Position numbers and translations under genes: made by a program. Shown here piece after piece: positions 49,572 to 59,800 of a stretch of DNA of 64,000 bases. Within the stretch, counting starts at the first letter, position 1. Each line of letters starts with the position of its first letter. The notes beneath the pieces are model-generated. The model was given only the letters and a program-made list of their open reading frames with translations, ran no database searches and was not told the DNA's origin. This DNA comes from Acidimicrobiales bacterium (GTDB lineage: Bacteria > Actinomycetota > Acidimicrobiia > Acidimicrobiales > Aldehydirespiratoraceae): assembly GCA_033344915.1 (NCBI GenBank), contig JAWPML010000001.1:3367736-3431735 (forward strand), in the 5' to 3' direction.

Positions 49572-50403
49572 CGAACCGCCCGGCGGCGGGGCTGTAGAAC
49601 CAGCCGCCGCCGGCCTTCGTGCCACCGTCGACGGGGATGTTGTGACCCGTGACGAAGCTCGACATGTCCGACGCCAGGAAGAGGGCGACGCGAGCCTGAT
49701 CGGGAGGCCAACCGAGGCGACCGACCGGGGCCCATGCCTCCCACAACGCCTCGTGGTCCTCGTTGCCGCGGATGTAGTCCACCTGGGGCGTCTGGGTGAG
49801 ATCGACCCCGATGCCGTTCGCCCGGATGCCGTGCCGGCCGTAGCCGACCGCGAGCGAGGTGGTGAAGTGGGCGGCCGCCGCCTTCATCGCGGCGTAGACC
49901 GGCTCGCCCGGGAAGCCCCGCATGCCTTCGACCGAGTGCACGTTGACGATGGATCCGCCACCCCGGTCGATCATCGGGTTGATGAAGGCGCGGGTGACGG
50001 CGAAGAGATGCCAGAGGTTGATGCGCTGCATCGCCTCCCACGACTCCGGGTCCGAGTCGTGGAAGCGGACCTGGGGGCGGTAGTCGCCGACATTGTTGAC
50101 GAGCACGTCGATCCCGCCGTGTTCGTCGAGCACCGCGCCGGCCAGCGCGGCGACGCCCTCCTCCGTACGCACGTCGACGACATGGGTGCGGACACGACCG
50201 CCGGCGTCGGTGACGGACTGCGAGACCGCCGCGGCCCGGTCCGGGTCGATCTCGGCAACCTCGACCCGCGCTCCGTGGGCCGCGAAGAGCTCGACGATCC
50301 CGGCCCCGATCCCGGCGCCGCCGCCGGTGACAACCGCCACCTTGCCATCGAGCAAGCGGTTCCAGTCCTCGATCGACGGGACGGCGGACGGATCGGCGCT
50401 CAC
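49549..50403 (-). CDS. Short-chain dehydrogenase/reductase
   Basis: 284 residues from a GTG at 50403. Rossmann motif VAVVTGGGAGIGAGIVELF, VLVNNVG (NNxG), catalytic Ser in IVNVHSVEGM and Tyr/Lys in YAAMKAAAAHF; the C-terminal half ends with VTGHNIPVDGGTKAG, normal for classical SDRs. An N-terminal extension of about 20 residues precedes the fold. Probable alcohol/ketone oxidoreductase, such as a steroid hydroxyl dehydrogenase, given the neighbours. Only gene of the catabolic region on the minus strand. Confidence 0.87.
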   Translation of the reverse strand: MSADPSAVPSIEDWNRLLDGKVAVVTGGGAGIGAGIVELFAAHGARVEVAEIDPDRAAAVSQSVTDAGGRVRTHVVDVRTEEGVAALAGAVLDEHGGIDVLVNNVGDYRPQVRFHDSDPESWEAMQRINLWHLFAVTRAFINPMIDRGGGSIVNVHSVEGMRGFPGEPVYAAMKAAAAHFTTSLAVGYGRHGIRANGIGVDLTQTPQVDYIRGNEDHEALWEAWAPVGRLGWPPDQARVALFLASDMSSFVTGHNIPVDGGTKAGGGWFYSPAAGRFVNRPQGL

Positions 50404-50466
50404 GGGCCGACCCTAGAACGACTCATCACCGCACGGTAGATTTCGGCGACGGACGGAGGCGAACCG

Positions 50467-51666
50467 ATGACCACGACCGACCGCTACACCGTGATCTCGG
50501 CGGACTGCCACGCCGGCGGCAACCACGCCCAGTACCGCGAGTACCTCACTGCCGAACTGCGTGACCTGTTCGACGAGTGGCGCGGCGGCTATCGCAATCC
50601 CTTCCGTGACCTCCAGGACGACGGCCGCAGCCGGAACTGGGACGACGATCGCCGCATCGCCGATCTCGAGGCCGACGGCACCGTCGCCGAGGTCGTGTTC
50701 CCGAACACCGTGCCGCCCTTCTTCCCGACCGGCGTGGTCGTGGCGCCGGCGCCGAGCCCCGAGGACTACCGGCGCCGGCTGGAAGGCATCCGGGCCCACA
50801 ACCGTTGGCTCGCCGACTTCGTGTCGCGCCACCCGACCCGCCGTGCCGGCCTCGGTCAGATCCTGCTCAACGACGTGGACGAGGCCGTCGCCGACGTGCA
50901 GTGGTGTCGCGAGCACGGGATCGTCGGCGTGCTCCTCCCCGGCGTCTCCCCCGACACGCCGTGGATCGAACCCCTCTCGTCCGACGCCTACGACCCACTG
51001 TGGGCCGCCTGTCAGGACCTCGACATGCCGGTCACCCACCATGCCGGGGGCAGCGGGATACCCGAGTTCGCCGACACGCCGTTCCGCAATCTCGTCTTCA
51101 TGATGGAGAGCGGCTTCTACGCGAACCGGGCGTTCTGGCATCTCATCTGGAGCGGCGTCTTCAGCCGGTTCCCGCGGCTCAAGCTGATCCTCACCGAGCA
51201 GGGAACGGACTGGCTGCCGCCCGCGCTCAACCGGATGGAGCACTTCTACAACATGATGAAGTCGGGCCGCGTCGGCGAGCTGGGCATCCCCGCCGAGGCC
51301 ATCCAGGACCTCAGCCCCGTCGAGATCTTCCGGCGCAACATCTGGATCGGGTCGAGCTTCCCGGCTCCGTCCGACGCCCAGCGCTATCGCGAGTGGGGCA
51401 TCGACCGGTTCATGTGGGGCAGTGACTACCCGCACAACGAGGCGACCTGGCCGTACAGCCACGAGTCGCTGCGGCGCACGTTCCACGACTGGGAGCAGGA
51501 CGAGCTCGCCGCCGTGCTCGGGGGCACCGCGGCCCACGTCTACGGCTTCGACCTCGATGCCCTCGCCCCCCTCGCCGCCGAGCACGGCCCGGCCGTCGAC
51601 GCCGTGAAGGTGCCCCTCGACGAGATCCCGGCCGACGCCACCAGCCCGGCGTTTCACCGACCGTGA
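50467..51666 (+). CDS. Amidohydrolase-2 family metal-dependent hydrolase/decarboxylase
   Basis: 399 residues. The TIM-barrel metal site is visible as DCHAGG (DxH) at the N-terminus, THHAGGSGIP, a Glu/His region LKLILTEQGTDWLP, and WGSDYPHNEATWPY at the C-terminal strand. The pattern is that of the ACMSD/2-pyrone-dicarboxylate hydrolase-like group (often annotated amidohydrolase in steroid and aromatic loci). Reaction on a ring-derived acid is likely, but the exact substrate is unclear. It overlaps the thioesterase gene by four bases. Confidence 0.82.
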   Translation: MTTTDRYTVISADCHAGGNHAQYREYLTAELRDLFDEWRGGYRNPFRDLQDDGRSRNWDDDRRIADLEADGTVAEVVFPNTVPPFFPTGVVVAPAPSPEDYRRRLEGIRAHNRWLADFVSRHPTRRAGLGQILLNDVDEAVADVQWCREHGIVGVLLPGVSPDTPWIEPLSSDAYDPLWAACQDLDMPVTHHAGGSGIPEFADTPFRNLVFMMESGFYANRAFWHLIWSGVFSRFPRLKLILTEQGTDWLPPALNRMEHFYNMMKSGRVGELGIPAEAIQDLSPVEIFRRNIWIGSSFPAPSDAQRYREWGIDRFMWGSDYPHNEATWPYSHESLRRTFHDWEQDELAAVLGGTAAHVYGFDLDALAPLAAEHGPAVDAVKVPLDEIPADATSPAFHRP

Positions 51667-52052
51667 CGAACGACGTCGACGACTCGCCGTTCCCGTTCAT
51701 GACGTGGCTCGGTTTCGAGCTCGCCATCGAGGACGACGGTGCCTGCGTCGCGGCGATCGATCTCGAACGGCGACACATGAATCCCAACGGGATCGCCCAC
51801 GGCGGCGTGGCGTACGCACTCATGGACACCGCGATGGGCGGCGCGACCATGGCGGATGTGGAGGACGGTCGGCGCTGTGCGACCATCGAGATCCACGTGC
51901 GGTACCACCGTGGGGCGAGAGCGGGCCGGCTCACGGCTCGCGCCCGCGTGACGAGCGCGAGCAAGCGGGTGGTCCATCTCGAAGCGACGACCACCGACGC
52001 CGACGGGACGCTCATCGCCTCGGCCACCGGCAGCTTCGCGATCACCGACTGA
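51663..52052 (+). CDS. PaaI-type acyl-CoA thioesterase (hotdog fold)
   Basis: 129 residues from a GTG overlapping the previous stop (GTGA). The hotdog motif NPNGIAHGGVAYALMDTAMG carries the HGG signature and the catalytic Asp/Asn-containing helix; ATIEIHVRYHRGARAGRLTA is the outer strand. PaaI enzymes clear phenylacetyl- or other aryl-CoA thioesters that would otherwise trap CoA in aromatic catabolism. Position at the end of the catabolic region supports that role. Confidence 0.85.
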   Translation: MTNDVDDSPFPFMTWLGFELAIEDDGACVAAIDLERRHMNPNGIAHGGVAYALMDTAMGGATMADVEDGRRCATIEIHVRYHRGARAGRLTARARVTSASKRVVHLEATTTDADGTLIASATGSFAITD

Positions 52053-52085
52053 CGACGAACCGCCGCTCTCCCATAGGTTTGCCCC

Positions 52086-52727
52086 GTGCGCAGCGAACGC
52101 GACCGCAACGTCACCGCGGCGTACGACGACGTGGCGGAGATCTACGCCCGGCTCTACGTCGACGATCTCGACGACCGACCCACCGATCATGCGCGCGTCC
52201 GCGCGCTCGCACACGACGTCCGGCGTGGGACCGGACCCATTCTGGACATCGGCTGCGGGCCGGGACACGTCACCGCCGAACTGGTCGCGCTCGGCGCCGA
52301 TGCGGTCGGCATCGAGCCGTCTGGGTCGATGCTCGCGGAGGCGACGCGGCGTTTCCCCGGCTGTCCGTTCGTGCTCGGGGACATGACCGCGCTGCCCTGC
52401 GCGACCGGCCGCGCCGGTGGTGTGCTGGCGCGCTACTCCACGATCCACACGCCTCCGACAGAGCTGCAACCCGCGTTCTCGGAGTTCGCCCGCGTACTCC
52501 GCCGCGGCGGATCCGTCCTGCTGTTCTTCCACGCGGCGGATCCGTCCGAGCCACACGGCGAGTCGTTCGACCATCGCGTCGCGACGGCCTACCGCGCCGA
52601 TCCGGACCGAATCGCCGAGGCACTCACACGGGAGGGGTTCACCATCGACGATGTGGCGCGGCGACCACCCGCCGAAGGCGAGCGGTTCACCCAGGCCTGC
52701 GTCACGGCGCGCCGCTCAGCCGGGTAG
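52086..52727 (+). CDS. Class I SAM-dependent methyltransferase
   Basis: 213 residues from a GTG at 52086. Motif I is ILDIGCGPGHVTAEL, motif II GADAVGIEPSGSML, motif III LGDMTALPCA, and the substrate-side strand LRRGGSVLLFFH follows. UbiE/COQ5-like small-molecule methyltransferase. It starts 33 bases after the thioesterase on the same strand, but nothing ties it firmly to the catabolic genes. It converges with the ABC exporter gene. Confidence 0.85.
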   Translation: MRSERDRNVTAAYDDVAEIYARLYVDDLDDRPTDHARVRALAHDVRRGTGPILDIGCGPGHVTAELVALGADAVGIEPSGSMLAEATRRFPGCPFVLGDMTALPCATGRAGGVLARYSTIHTPPTELQPAFSEFARVLRRGGSVLLFFHAADPSEPHGESFDHRVATAYRADPDRIAEALTREGFTIDDVARRPPAEGERFTQACVTARRSAG

Positions 52728-52752
52728 GAACCCGGAGCCCTCTCCCGCCGAC

Positions 52753-54552
52753 CTAGCGGTAGGCCGCCGCCTGGATCGCGAAGAGCTCGGCGTACTGACC
52801 GCCGGCGGCAACGAGCTCTTCGTGGGTCCCGAACTCCACGACCCGGGCGCCGTCCATCACCACGATCAGGTCGGCCATCCGCACGGTCGAGAAGCGGTGC
52901 GAGACGAGGATCGTCAGCCGGTTCGAGTCGGTCTGTTCGCGCGCGGCGCGGGCGAACCCTTCGAAGAGGGCGTGTTCGGTCTCGGCGTCGAGGGCGGCGG
53001 TGGGCTCGTCGAGGATCATCACCAACGGCTCGTCGCGCATGAACCCCCGCGCCAGCGCCAGCTTCTGCCACTGGCCGAAGCTCACCTCGACCCCCTCGTC
53101 CCAGGACGGGCCGAGCTGCGTGTCGAGACCGGCGGCCAACCGCTCGACCACGTCGTCCGCACCGGCCCGCCCGATCGCGGTCTCCGCCGCCTCGCGGGAA
53201 TCGAGCCGCACGATGTCGCCCACACCGACGCTGCGCTGGGCATGGAACTCGAAGCGGAAGAAGTCCTGGAACGCACCACCGAGTTTCTCGCGCCACTCGC
53301 GGGTCGGCATCGTGGCGATGTCCACGCCGTCGGCCGTGATCCGACCACTCGTCGGGGCGTACATGCGAGCGAGCAGCTTCACGAGGGTCGACTTGCCGGC
53401 GCCGTTCTCCCCGACCACGGCGATCACGGCACCGGCCGGCAGTTCGAGCGTGATGTCGTCGAGCACGATCGGGTCGGTGCCGGGATAGCGGAAGCTGACG
53501 TGCTCGAACCGGATGGCGTCCTCGAGCTGGGTGGGCGCGGACGCCGTGGCGGCGTCGTCGATCGACGCCGAGTAGTCCTCCAGCCAGGTCAGCCGCCGTG
53601 AGGCGTCGAGCCAGAAGCCGCGCAGGAACCCCATCTCGCCGGCCGTGCCGCCGACGTAGCGGGCCAGCTGGGTCCCGGCCGCGACCACGAGCACGACATC
53701 GCCCACGCCGCGGTCGAGCACGGAGCTGACGTAGACGATGGCGCCGACGTAGCCGGCGCCGAAGATCGCCCACACGAGGCACTGCCACGCCGCGGTGACC
53801 CACCGCACTCGGGCGACGGGGCCGTACCACTGTTCCCACACGCGCCGCCGTTCGTCGGTCAGCCACGCCCCGCTGTTGGTGACGCGGACCTCCTTGCCGG
53901 GGGGCGCAGTGGTGCCGAGGTCGAAGAGGTGACGCGCGAGTCGGGTGTTGGCGATGACCGACTCCTCGACCCGGCGCTCCACCGCTGGCCGCCACGTCGA
54001 CGCGTAGAACGCCGGAAGCGAGCACGCGAGGAGCAGCACGAGCACCGGATGGATCGAGGCGAGCAGGGCGGCGATCACGACGAGCCGGAACAGCCAGCCC
54101 AGCGTGGAGAACAGGGACATGAACAGGTGATCGAGGGTGAACACCTGGTCGCGCAGCATGGCGAGCCGGTCGAGGTACTCCGGGCGTTCGTGGTGCTCGA
54201 TGGTCGGCACCGAGGCCTGGAGTTCCGCGACGTGCGATTCCAGCGCGATCACCACCCGGTCGCGGAAGCGGCGTTGCACCCGCTGGGAGAGCACGCCGAG
54301 CCACCAGGTCGCCGAGGTCGAGATGGCGAGACCGATCGCGGCGACGACGATCACATCGCGGTCGCCGTCCACCACGCCGTCGATGAGGAACTTGAGCCAG
54401 AGGGCGAGGAGGGCGTCCGGCAGCATCATCAACAGGGCGAGCAGCAGCGAGATCCCCAGGAGTCGGGGTTCGGCCCGCCAGCCGAGCGAGAACGTCCGCC
54501 AGAGCGACCGGAACCCACCGGGCAGCGGCTCGGGGGCGTCAGAGCGATTCAT
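52753..54552 (-). CDS. ABC exporter (fused membrane and ATPase domains), second of a pair
   Basis: 599 residues from the ATG at 54552. Six membrane helices in the first 330 residues (first: LLGISLLLALLMMLPDALLA), then the ATPase domain: Walker A VVGENGAGKSTL, Q-loop GGAFQDFFRFEF, Walker B MILDEPTAALD and the switch His in ILVSHRFSTVRMAD. The signature is altered, VSFGQWQKLALARG for LSGGQ, so this may be the less active half of a heterodimer with the overlapping exporter upstream. It could move lipids, peptides or glycan parts. The start overlaps the neighbour's stop by 14 bases. Confidence 0.87.
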   Translation of the reverse strand: MNRSDAPEPLPGGFRSLWRTFSLGWRAEPRLLGISLLLALLMMLPDALLALWLKFLIDGVVDGDRDVIVVAAIGLAISTSATWWLGVLSQRVQRRFRDRVVIALESHVAELQASVPTIEHHERPEYLDRLAMLRDQVFTLDHLFMSLFSTLGWLFRLVVIAALLASIHPVLVLLLACSLPAFYASTWRPAVERRVEESVIANTRLARHLFDLGTTAPPGKEVRVTNSGAWLTDERRRVWEQWYGPVARVRWVTAAWQCLVWAIFGAGYVGAIVYVSSVLDRGVGDVVLVVAAGTQLARYVGGTAGEMGFLRGFWLDASRRLTWLEDYSASIDDAATASAPTQLEDAIRFEHVSFRYPGTDPIVLDDITLELPAGAVIAVVGENGAGKSTLVKLLARMYAPTSGRITADGVDIATMPTREWREKLGGAFQDFFRFEFHAQRSVGVGDIVRLDSREAAETAIGRAGADDVVERLAAGLDTQLGPSWDEGVEVSFGQWQKLALARGFMRDEPLVMILDEPTAALDAETEHALFEGFARAAREQTDSNRLTILVSHRFSTVRMADLIVVMDGARVVEFGTHEELVAAGGQYAELFAIQAAAYR

Positions 54553-56347
54553 GGACGATCTCCTCCCCGTGCTCGTCCAGCTCCGGGATCCCCTCTTCGA
54601 AGCGGGAGGCCTGGAGCTCGAACATCGTCTCGTAGCGGCCACCGAGTGCGACGAGCTCCTCGTGGGTGCCGAGCTCGATGATCCGGCCGTCCTCGACCAC
54701 GGCGATGCGATCGGCGAGCCGGACACTCGAGAAGCGGTGCGAGACGAGGATCGTCGTGCACGATGCGGTCGCGGTCAGCACCCGCTCGAAGATCTCGGCC
54801 TCGCCCCGCACGTCGAGCTGGGCCGTCGGCTCGTCGAGCAGGACGACGCGGGCGCCGGCGTCCACGGCACACAGGGTGCGGGCCAACGCGATGCGCTGCC
54901 ACTGGCCGCCGGACAGATCGGTGCCGCCGGGATACGCCTTCGAGAGAATCGTGTCGAGATCGCCGCCGGCGAGCTCGTCGGCCCCGGCGGCCCGCAGCGC
55001 GGCATGGATGCGATCGTCCGGAGCACCGAGCGGCGCGACATTGGTGCGCAGGGGCAGCTCGAACTTCACATAGTCCTGGAAGACCGCGGTGAGATGGCTC
55101 CGCCAGGCGCCGAGATCGAGGTCACGCAGGTCGATGCCGTCGACCTCGATCCGTCCGGCGGTCGGGTCGTAGAGGCGGCACAGCAGTTTCGCGATCGTCG
55201 TCTTGCCCGCCCCGTTCTGCCCCACGATCGCGAGCGACGTGCCGGCCGGGATCTCGAGGTCGATGCCCTTCAGCACCAGCCGATCATCGTGGGGATAGCC
55301 GAACTCCAGCCCCCGGAAGGCGAGCGCCGGCGCCTCGGCCGGCGGGGCGATGGTGCCGACGGCACGCACCTGATCCTGCTCGGCCAGTGCCGCCTCGAGA
55401 CGGTGGAGCGCGGCGACCGGCGCGGCCGCTCCGTCGAGGGACCAGTTGAGTCCGCCGAACGCGATAGACGACACCCCGATCGCCGCCTGGATGAACACGA
55501 CGGTGCGCGCCTCGCTCAACGTGCCGTTCGCGGCCTGGTCGGCGATGAGCCAGAAGACGAACAGGTTGGCCGCGATGACGATCGCCATCGCCATGAAGAC
55601 CGACTTCTCCCGGAGCCGGGTGGCCTCGTACTGGAGCTCGTAGAGACGGCGGCGGGTGGTGATGAACCGATCGATGACCCAACCGGCGACGCCGAAGTAG
55701 CGGATCTCCTTGGCCGGCGCGGCGTCCACGGCCAGCCGGTACGTGTAGTCCGCGTGACGCTGGGCGTTGCGCACCTCGTCGGTGTTGCGGTCCTTCCACA
55801 CGCCGCTCTCGCGCAGGAGCCAGTGGGTCGATCCCCAGGCGAGCACGATGACCGGTGGGATCCACCACTCGAAGCCGAACAACAGGGTCGCCGCCGCGAT
55901 CCCGACCACGAGATCGACGAGGCCGGTGGCGATGAAGTCCATCGACACGGCGAGCGGTGGTCCCATGATCCCGAGGTCGAAGTCGCGGGCCATGGTGAGG
56001 TCGTTGACGAGCGCCGACGACTCCAGATGTCCGATCCCCTCGGGGCCGGTGGACAACTGCATCAGGCGGTCGTAGAGGTACGCAGCCGTGCGGCTGCCGA
56101 GGTTCGCACTCACGGCCTGGTGCAGCGGCTGGACGACCAGCATCAGGGTGAACATCGAGCCGACGAGGACCAGAGGTCCGGTCAGGCTGTGGTCGGCGGT
56201 GACCGCGGCGACGAGCCAGCCGAACGCGAGCGACACGACCGCGGGAAGCACGCCGCGCAGGACGACGAGGATCCACCAGAGCGTGGCGTAGACCGGCGCG
56301 GCGCGGTACAGGGCACGGGCGAACTGGATCTCCGGGCGATTCCGCAC
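54539..56347 (-). CDS. ABC exporter (fused membrane and ATPase domains), first of a pair
   Basis: 602 residues from a GTG at 56347. Six helices (WWILVVLRGVLPAVVSLAFG at the start), ATPase with Walker A IVGQNGAGKTTI, intact signature LSGGQWQRIALARTL, Walker B VVLLDEPTAQLD and ILVSHRFSSVRLADR. It probably pairs with the downstream exporter, whose signature is degenerate, as a heterodimer. Start lies 92 bases from the divergent YVMVPVPEE-family gene, near polysaccharide cluster 2. Cargo unknown. Confidence 0.88.
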   Translation of the reverse strand: MRNRPEIQFARALYRAAPVYATLWWILVVLRGVLPAVVSLAFGWLVAAVTADHSLTGPLVLVGSMFTLMLVVQPLHQAVSANLGSRTAAYLYDRLMQLSTGPEGIGHLESSALVNDLTMARDFDLGIMGPPLAVSMDFIATGLVDLVVGIAAATLLFGFEWWIPPVIVLAWGSTHWLLRESGVWKDRNTDEVRNAQRHADYTYRLAVDAAPAKEIRYFGVAGWVIDRFITTRRRLYELQYEATRLREKSVFMAMAIVIAANLFVFWLIADQAANGTLSEARTVVFIQAAIGVSSIAFGGLNWSLDGAAAPVAALHRLEAALAEQDQVRAVGTIAPPAEAPALAFRGLEFGYPHDDRLVLKGIDLEIPAGTSLAIVGQNGAGKTTIAKLLCRLYDPTAGRIEVDGIDLRDLDLGAWRSHLTAVFQDYVKFELPLRTNVAPLGAPDDRIHAALRAAGADELAGGDLDTILSKAYPGGTDLSGGQWQRIALARTLCAVDAGARVVLLDEPTAQLDVRGEAEIFERVLTATASCTTILVSHRFSSVRLADRIAVVEDGRIIELGTHEELVALGGRYETMFELQASRFEEGIPELDEHGEEIVHESL

Positions 56348-56439
56348 GAGGGAGACAGTACGACCTCACGTCACGTGAGGGGCAAGGACTGCAGTCGGAC
56401 CCTTCCGTGACCCGGCTGCGACCGGTACCCTCGGCCCGC

Positions 56440-56850
56440 ATGGAGTACGTGATGGTGCCGGTGCCCGAGGAGCTCGTCGACGACGTTCGCCGCTATCTCG
56501 ACTGGAACCTCGCCGCCCCGACCGTCGAGATCGACAACCCGGACGCCCTCGAGGAGGTGGTCGGCGCGACGACCGGACACATGCGGGTGCTCGCCGACCG
56601 GATCGCGGAACTCATCCTGGACGGCACGGCGCCGACCCTCCCCGACCTCGCGGCCGAGCTCTCCATCAGCACCCACGAGGCGCTCGGGCTGATGCACGAC
56701 CTCAACGCGCGGCTCCGCAACGCGGGAGGACCGATGGCGGTGGTGCTCGCCCAGGTCGACCCCGAACCGAAGCCGGACGACCGAACCGACTTCGACCATC
56801 GGCTCCTCATCATGTCGATGAAGAACGCGGCCCGGGTCCGCAACCTCTAG
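56440..56850 (+). CDS. YVMVPVPEE-family small protein A (uncharacterised)
   Basis: 136 residues from the ATG at 56440. It opens MEYVMVPVPEELVDDVRRYL and shares its full plan with the gene at 60223: the same nine-residue opening, a helical middle, then a helix-turn-helix-like stretch (LPDLAAELSISTHEALGLMH followed by DLNARLRN) and a final beta-strand. No cysteines, no membrane segment. The stop overlaps the stop of the giant methyltransferase/glycosyltransferase gene by four bases. Regulator or adaptor of the glycan cluster is a guess from position; I know no family with this opening. Confidence 0.7.
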   Translation: MEYVMVPVPEELVDDVRRYLDWNLAAPTVEIDNPDALEEVVGATTGHMRVLADRIAELILDGTAPTLPDLAAELSISTHEALGLMHDLNARLRNAGGPMAVVLAQVDPEPKPDDRTDFDHRLLIMSMKNAARVRNL

Positions 56851-59800
56851 TCGATCCGCTTGAGGAACCCGCCGGGGTTGAAGGTCAGCGAGTACTTCTC
56901 CATCGCCGGATCCGGCATGAAGTCACCGAAGCTCCCGAGGATCTGCTTCACGCCCTCGGCGGGCCCGGGGCCGAACTCCGGCCAGACAGGGCGACCGTTG
57001 ACGACAGTGTCGGTCACGACCACGTAGGAGCCGGACGGCACGAATCGTTCGAGCTGCTTGAACTCGCGGAACGTCGCCGCCCGATCGACCCGTCCCCCGA
57101 GGACGACCATCGCCGACCCTTCGCCGACCAGCTCGGCGACGGCGTCTGCCGTGCGCTTCTCGCCGGCGTCGCCGTCCAGCGTCGTGATGCGGTCATGGGT
57201 CGCCATGTCGTCGGCGGCACCGAGCGCCACCACGGTGCCGTGGCCGACGAGGTCACACATCGACGCGAAGAACAGGGTGCGCCCGCCGTCGCCGGCGCCG
57301 GTCTCGACGATCACGTCCGGGCGAACCCGCTCGATGATCTCCTGATAGGCGAGCAGGTCCGTCGGTGCGTCAGCGATCGCCCGCCCCAGCCACGACGTGT
57401 GCCGCCAGGGAAGGCTCAACCAGGTGGCCTCGGTGAACGCGGCAGCCAGGTCGTCGGCGACGGGCGCCGGCGTCTCGGGTAGCCCGCGTTCGTCCGTGAC
57501 GTTCACGAACGCCCTCGGCTCGAGCCGGCGGGACTTGGTGCGCCGCGCCGCGTCGGTCGGGAGCCGCCCGACGAAGTGCAGGGGTTTGCCGGGTCCCTTG
57601 AACGCGCGACCGCGGAGCTCGGCGAACTGCCTCGCATAGCCGTGGACGCGGGTGCGGCGAAGCGCCGGATCGATCTGGTTCGTCGTGGTGCCGCCGTGGA
57701 TCTGATGGAACGACCCCTCGCCGATCATGGAGCAGACGGTGATGTCCGGCGACGTGCCGAGCCGCTCGTAGAGCTCGAGGTTGGCGTAGGACCCACCGGG
57801 CTCGTCGAAGCCCTCGTCGAGGCCACCGACCTGCTGGAGTTGAGCGCGCGACACGACGAGGCAGTTGCTCTCCCACACGCCGTCGAACCAGTCGCGATCA
57901 CCGACGAACGAGCCGATCTCGAACAGCCGGTAGCCGGCCCGGGGCCACTTGATCTTCTCGAAGAGCTCGTCCTCGTAGGCCTGGTCGTAGCCATCGTCCA
58001 TCGCGTCACCCTGCTGACCGGGGCCGACGTAGAACTGCTGGGTGGCGACGATCGCCGGCGCGTGGTTGCGCATCGCCATCGTCGCGAAGTGGTACACGCC
58101 GGGGGTGAGGACGTGGGCGCCGTCGATCATGATCGCGACGTTCTCCCCCGCGCACTCACCGATCGCCTTGTTGAGGGCGAACACGGGTGACGGCTTCGCC
58201 TCGTCGCCCATGTCGAGCAGGCGGAACTCCGGGCCGAAGCTCTCGACGAAGGACGCGTCGAGTCGCTGGTCGGCGGCCGATCCGTTGTCGATCGCGATGA
58301 CCTCGAAGCGGAGATCGTCGATGTTCTCCTGGTACGAGCGTGAGAGCGACCGCAGGGTGCGCTCGGCTTCGCGAGCCATGTTGTGGAACACGACGACGAC
58401 GCTGAGATCGAGCTCTCCCGACGACGCGGGTCGCACGAGCGGGGCCCCGCCGAACCCGGCCGCGGCCGCAACAGCCGCGGCTTTCCCGGTCGTGGAGCCG
58501 TCGCCGGCCGACTTGACCCACGACACGGTGAGATCGTCGTGACGTTCGAGCGGTGACTCGATGCCGTGGTCGGCGTGGAACGATTCGATGCCGGCCCGCA
58601 GCCCGTCGTCGCCCGACTCGTCCACGACCACGACCCCGCCGACGGCGACACGGTCGTAGAGGAGCGTCAGCGCGTCGAGCGACTCGGATCCGGCATGGCC
58701 GATCCGCAGGAGGGCGATCTCCTCGACCGGCGCGGCCGGCAACGTCGACGCCAGGGGTCCGGTGAGGAACGAGACCCGGTCGTCGAGCAGGTCGAACGAG
58801 TCGAATCCGTCGCGCACCATGTTGAGGTCCGCCTGGAAGCCACTGAGGCCCTGTTTCGGCATCGTCGGGCGGGTGTCGGACCCTGGCGCGGACCGGAACC
58901 GATCGGCCACCCACACGCGGCGGTCGTCGAGCTCGTGGCCCTCGAGATAGGCCCGCAGGAAGATGGCCCCGCCACCGCGACCGGTGCCGCATTCGACGAG
59001 GTCGCCCGGGACCGCGTTCACCCGGACATGGTCGAGCAGCGATTCGAGATGGTCGAGACGACTCCGCCCCATCGCGGTCAGTGGCAGGAACGACGACGAC
59101 GCGGCCCCATCGGGGCCGCTCTCGCCCGAGCGGGCCCGGACCAGCGCGTTCATAGCCGGCTTGTCGTAGCGAGCGGGATCGCGCAACGCCGCCGGATCCA
59201 CCGGCTGATCGGTGCCGATGCGATCGACGAGGTGGGCGAGGCGGGCCTCGTTCTCGAGATAGTGCTCGTTGAGCAGCGCCTGCTTGACCACGCCGAGATA
59301 GCGAGCGGTCGCGCGGGCCTGGTACTGCTCGCGCTGGAAGAAGACGTTGTGCTGGAACAGCATCGCCTTGAGACGGATGTCCTCCGCGACCTCGAGGAGC
59401 TCGAGGCGCGTCTCCGAGGACTCCAGGCGATCGAAGGCCGCGGCCAGCTCCGGCTCGGCCGCGAGGCGCTCCTCCTCCACCACGAACGCGAGCCCGAAGT
59501 AGAAGGGGAGAACGATCACCCGCAGCGGCTTCGGATACTCCTTCACGAAGTCGTCGAGACCGGTCATGACCCCGTTGCGCTCGCCGCCCTCCTCGAGGGC
59601 GTTGGCCATCGTCGGGTTGAGCCCGCCCTTCTTGGCGAGCTTCTTCTGACCGGGCCGCATGCCGAGATGGTCGTAGGGCTGACGACGTTCCTCGGGCACG
59701 TTCGACGGGTCGTAGTAGAGGTCCCGCCGGCCGTAGGGCCAGCACACGTCGTGGAGGATCATGACGGGCATGGCCACACCGGCGCGGGTCGCACTCGCGG

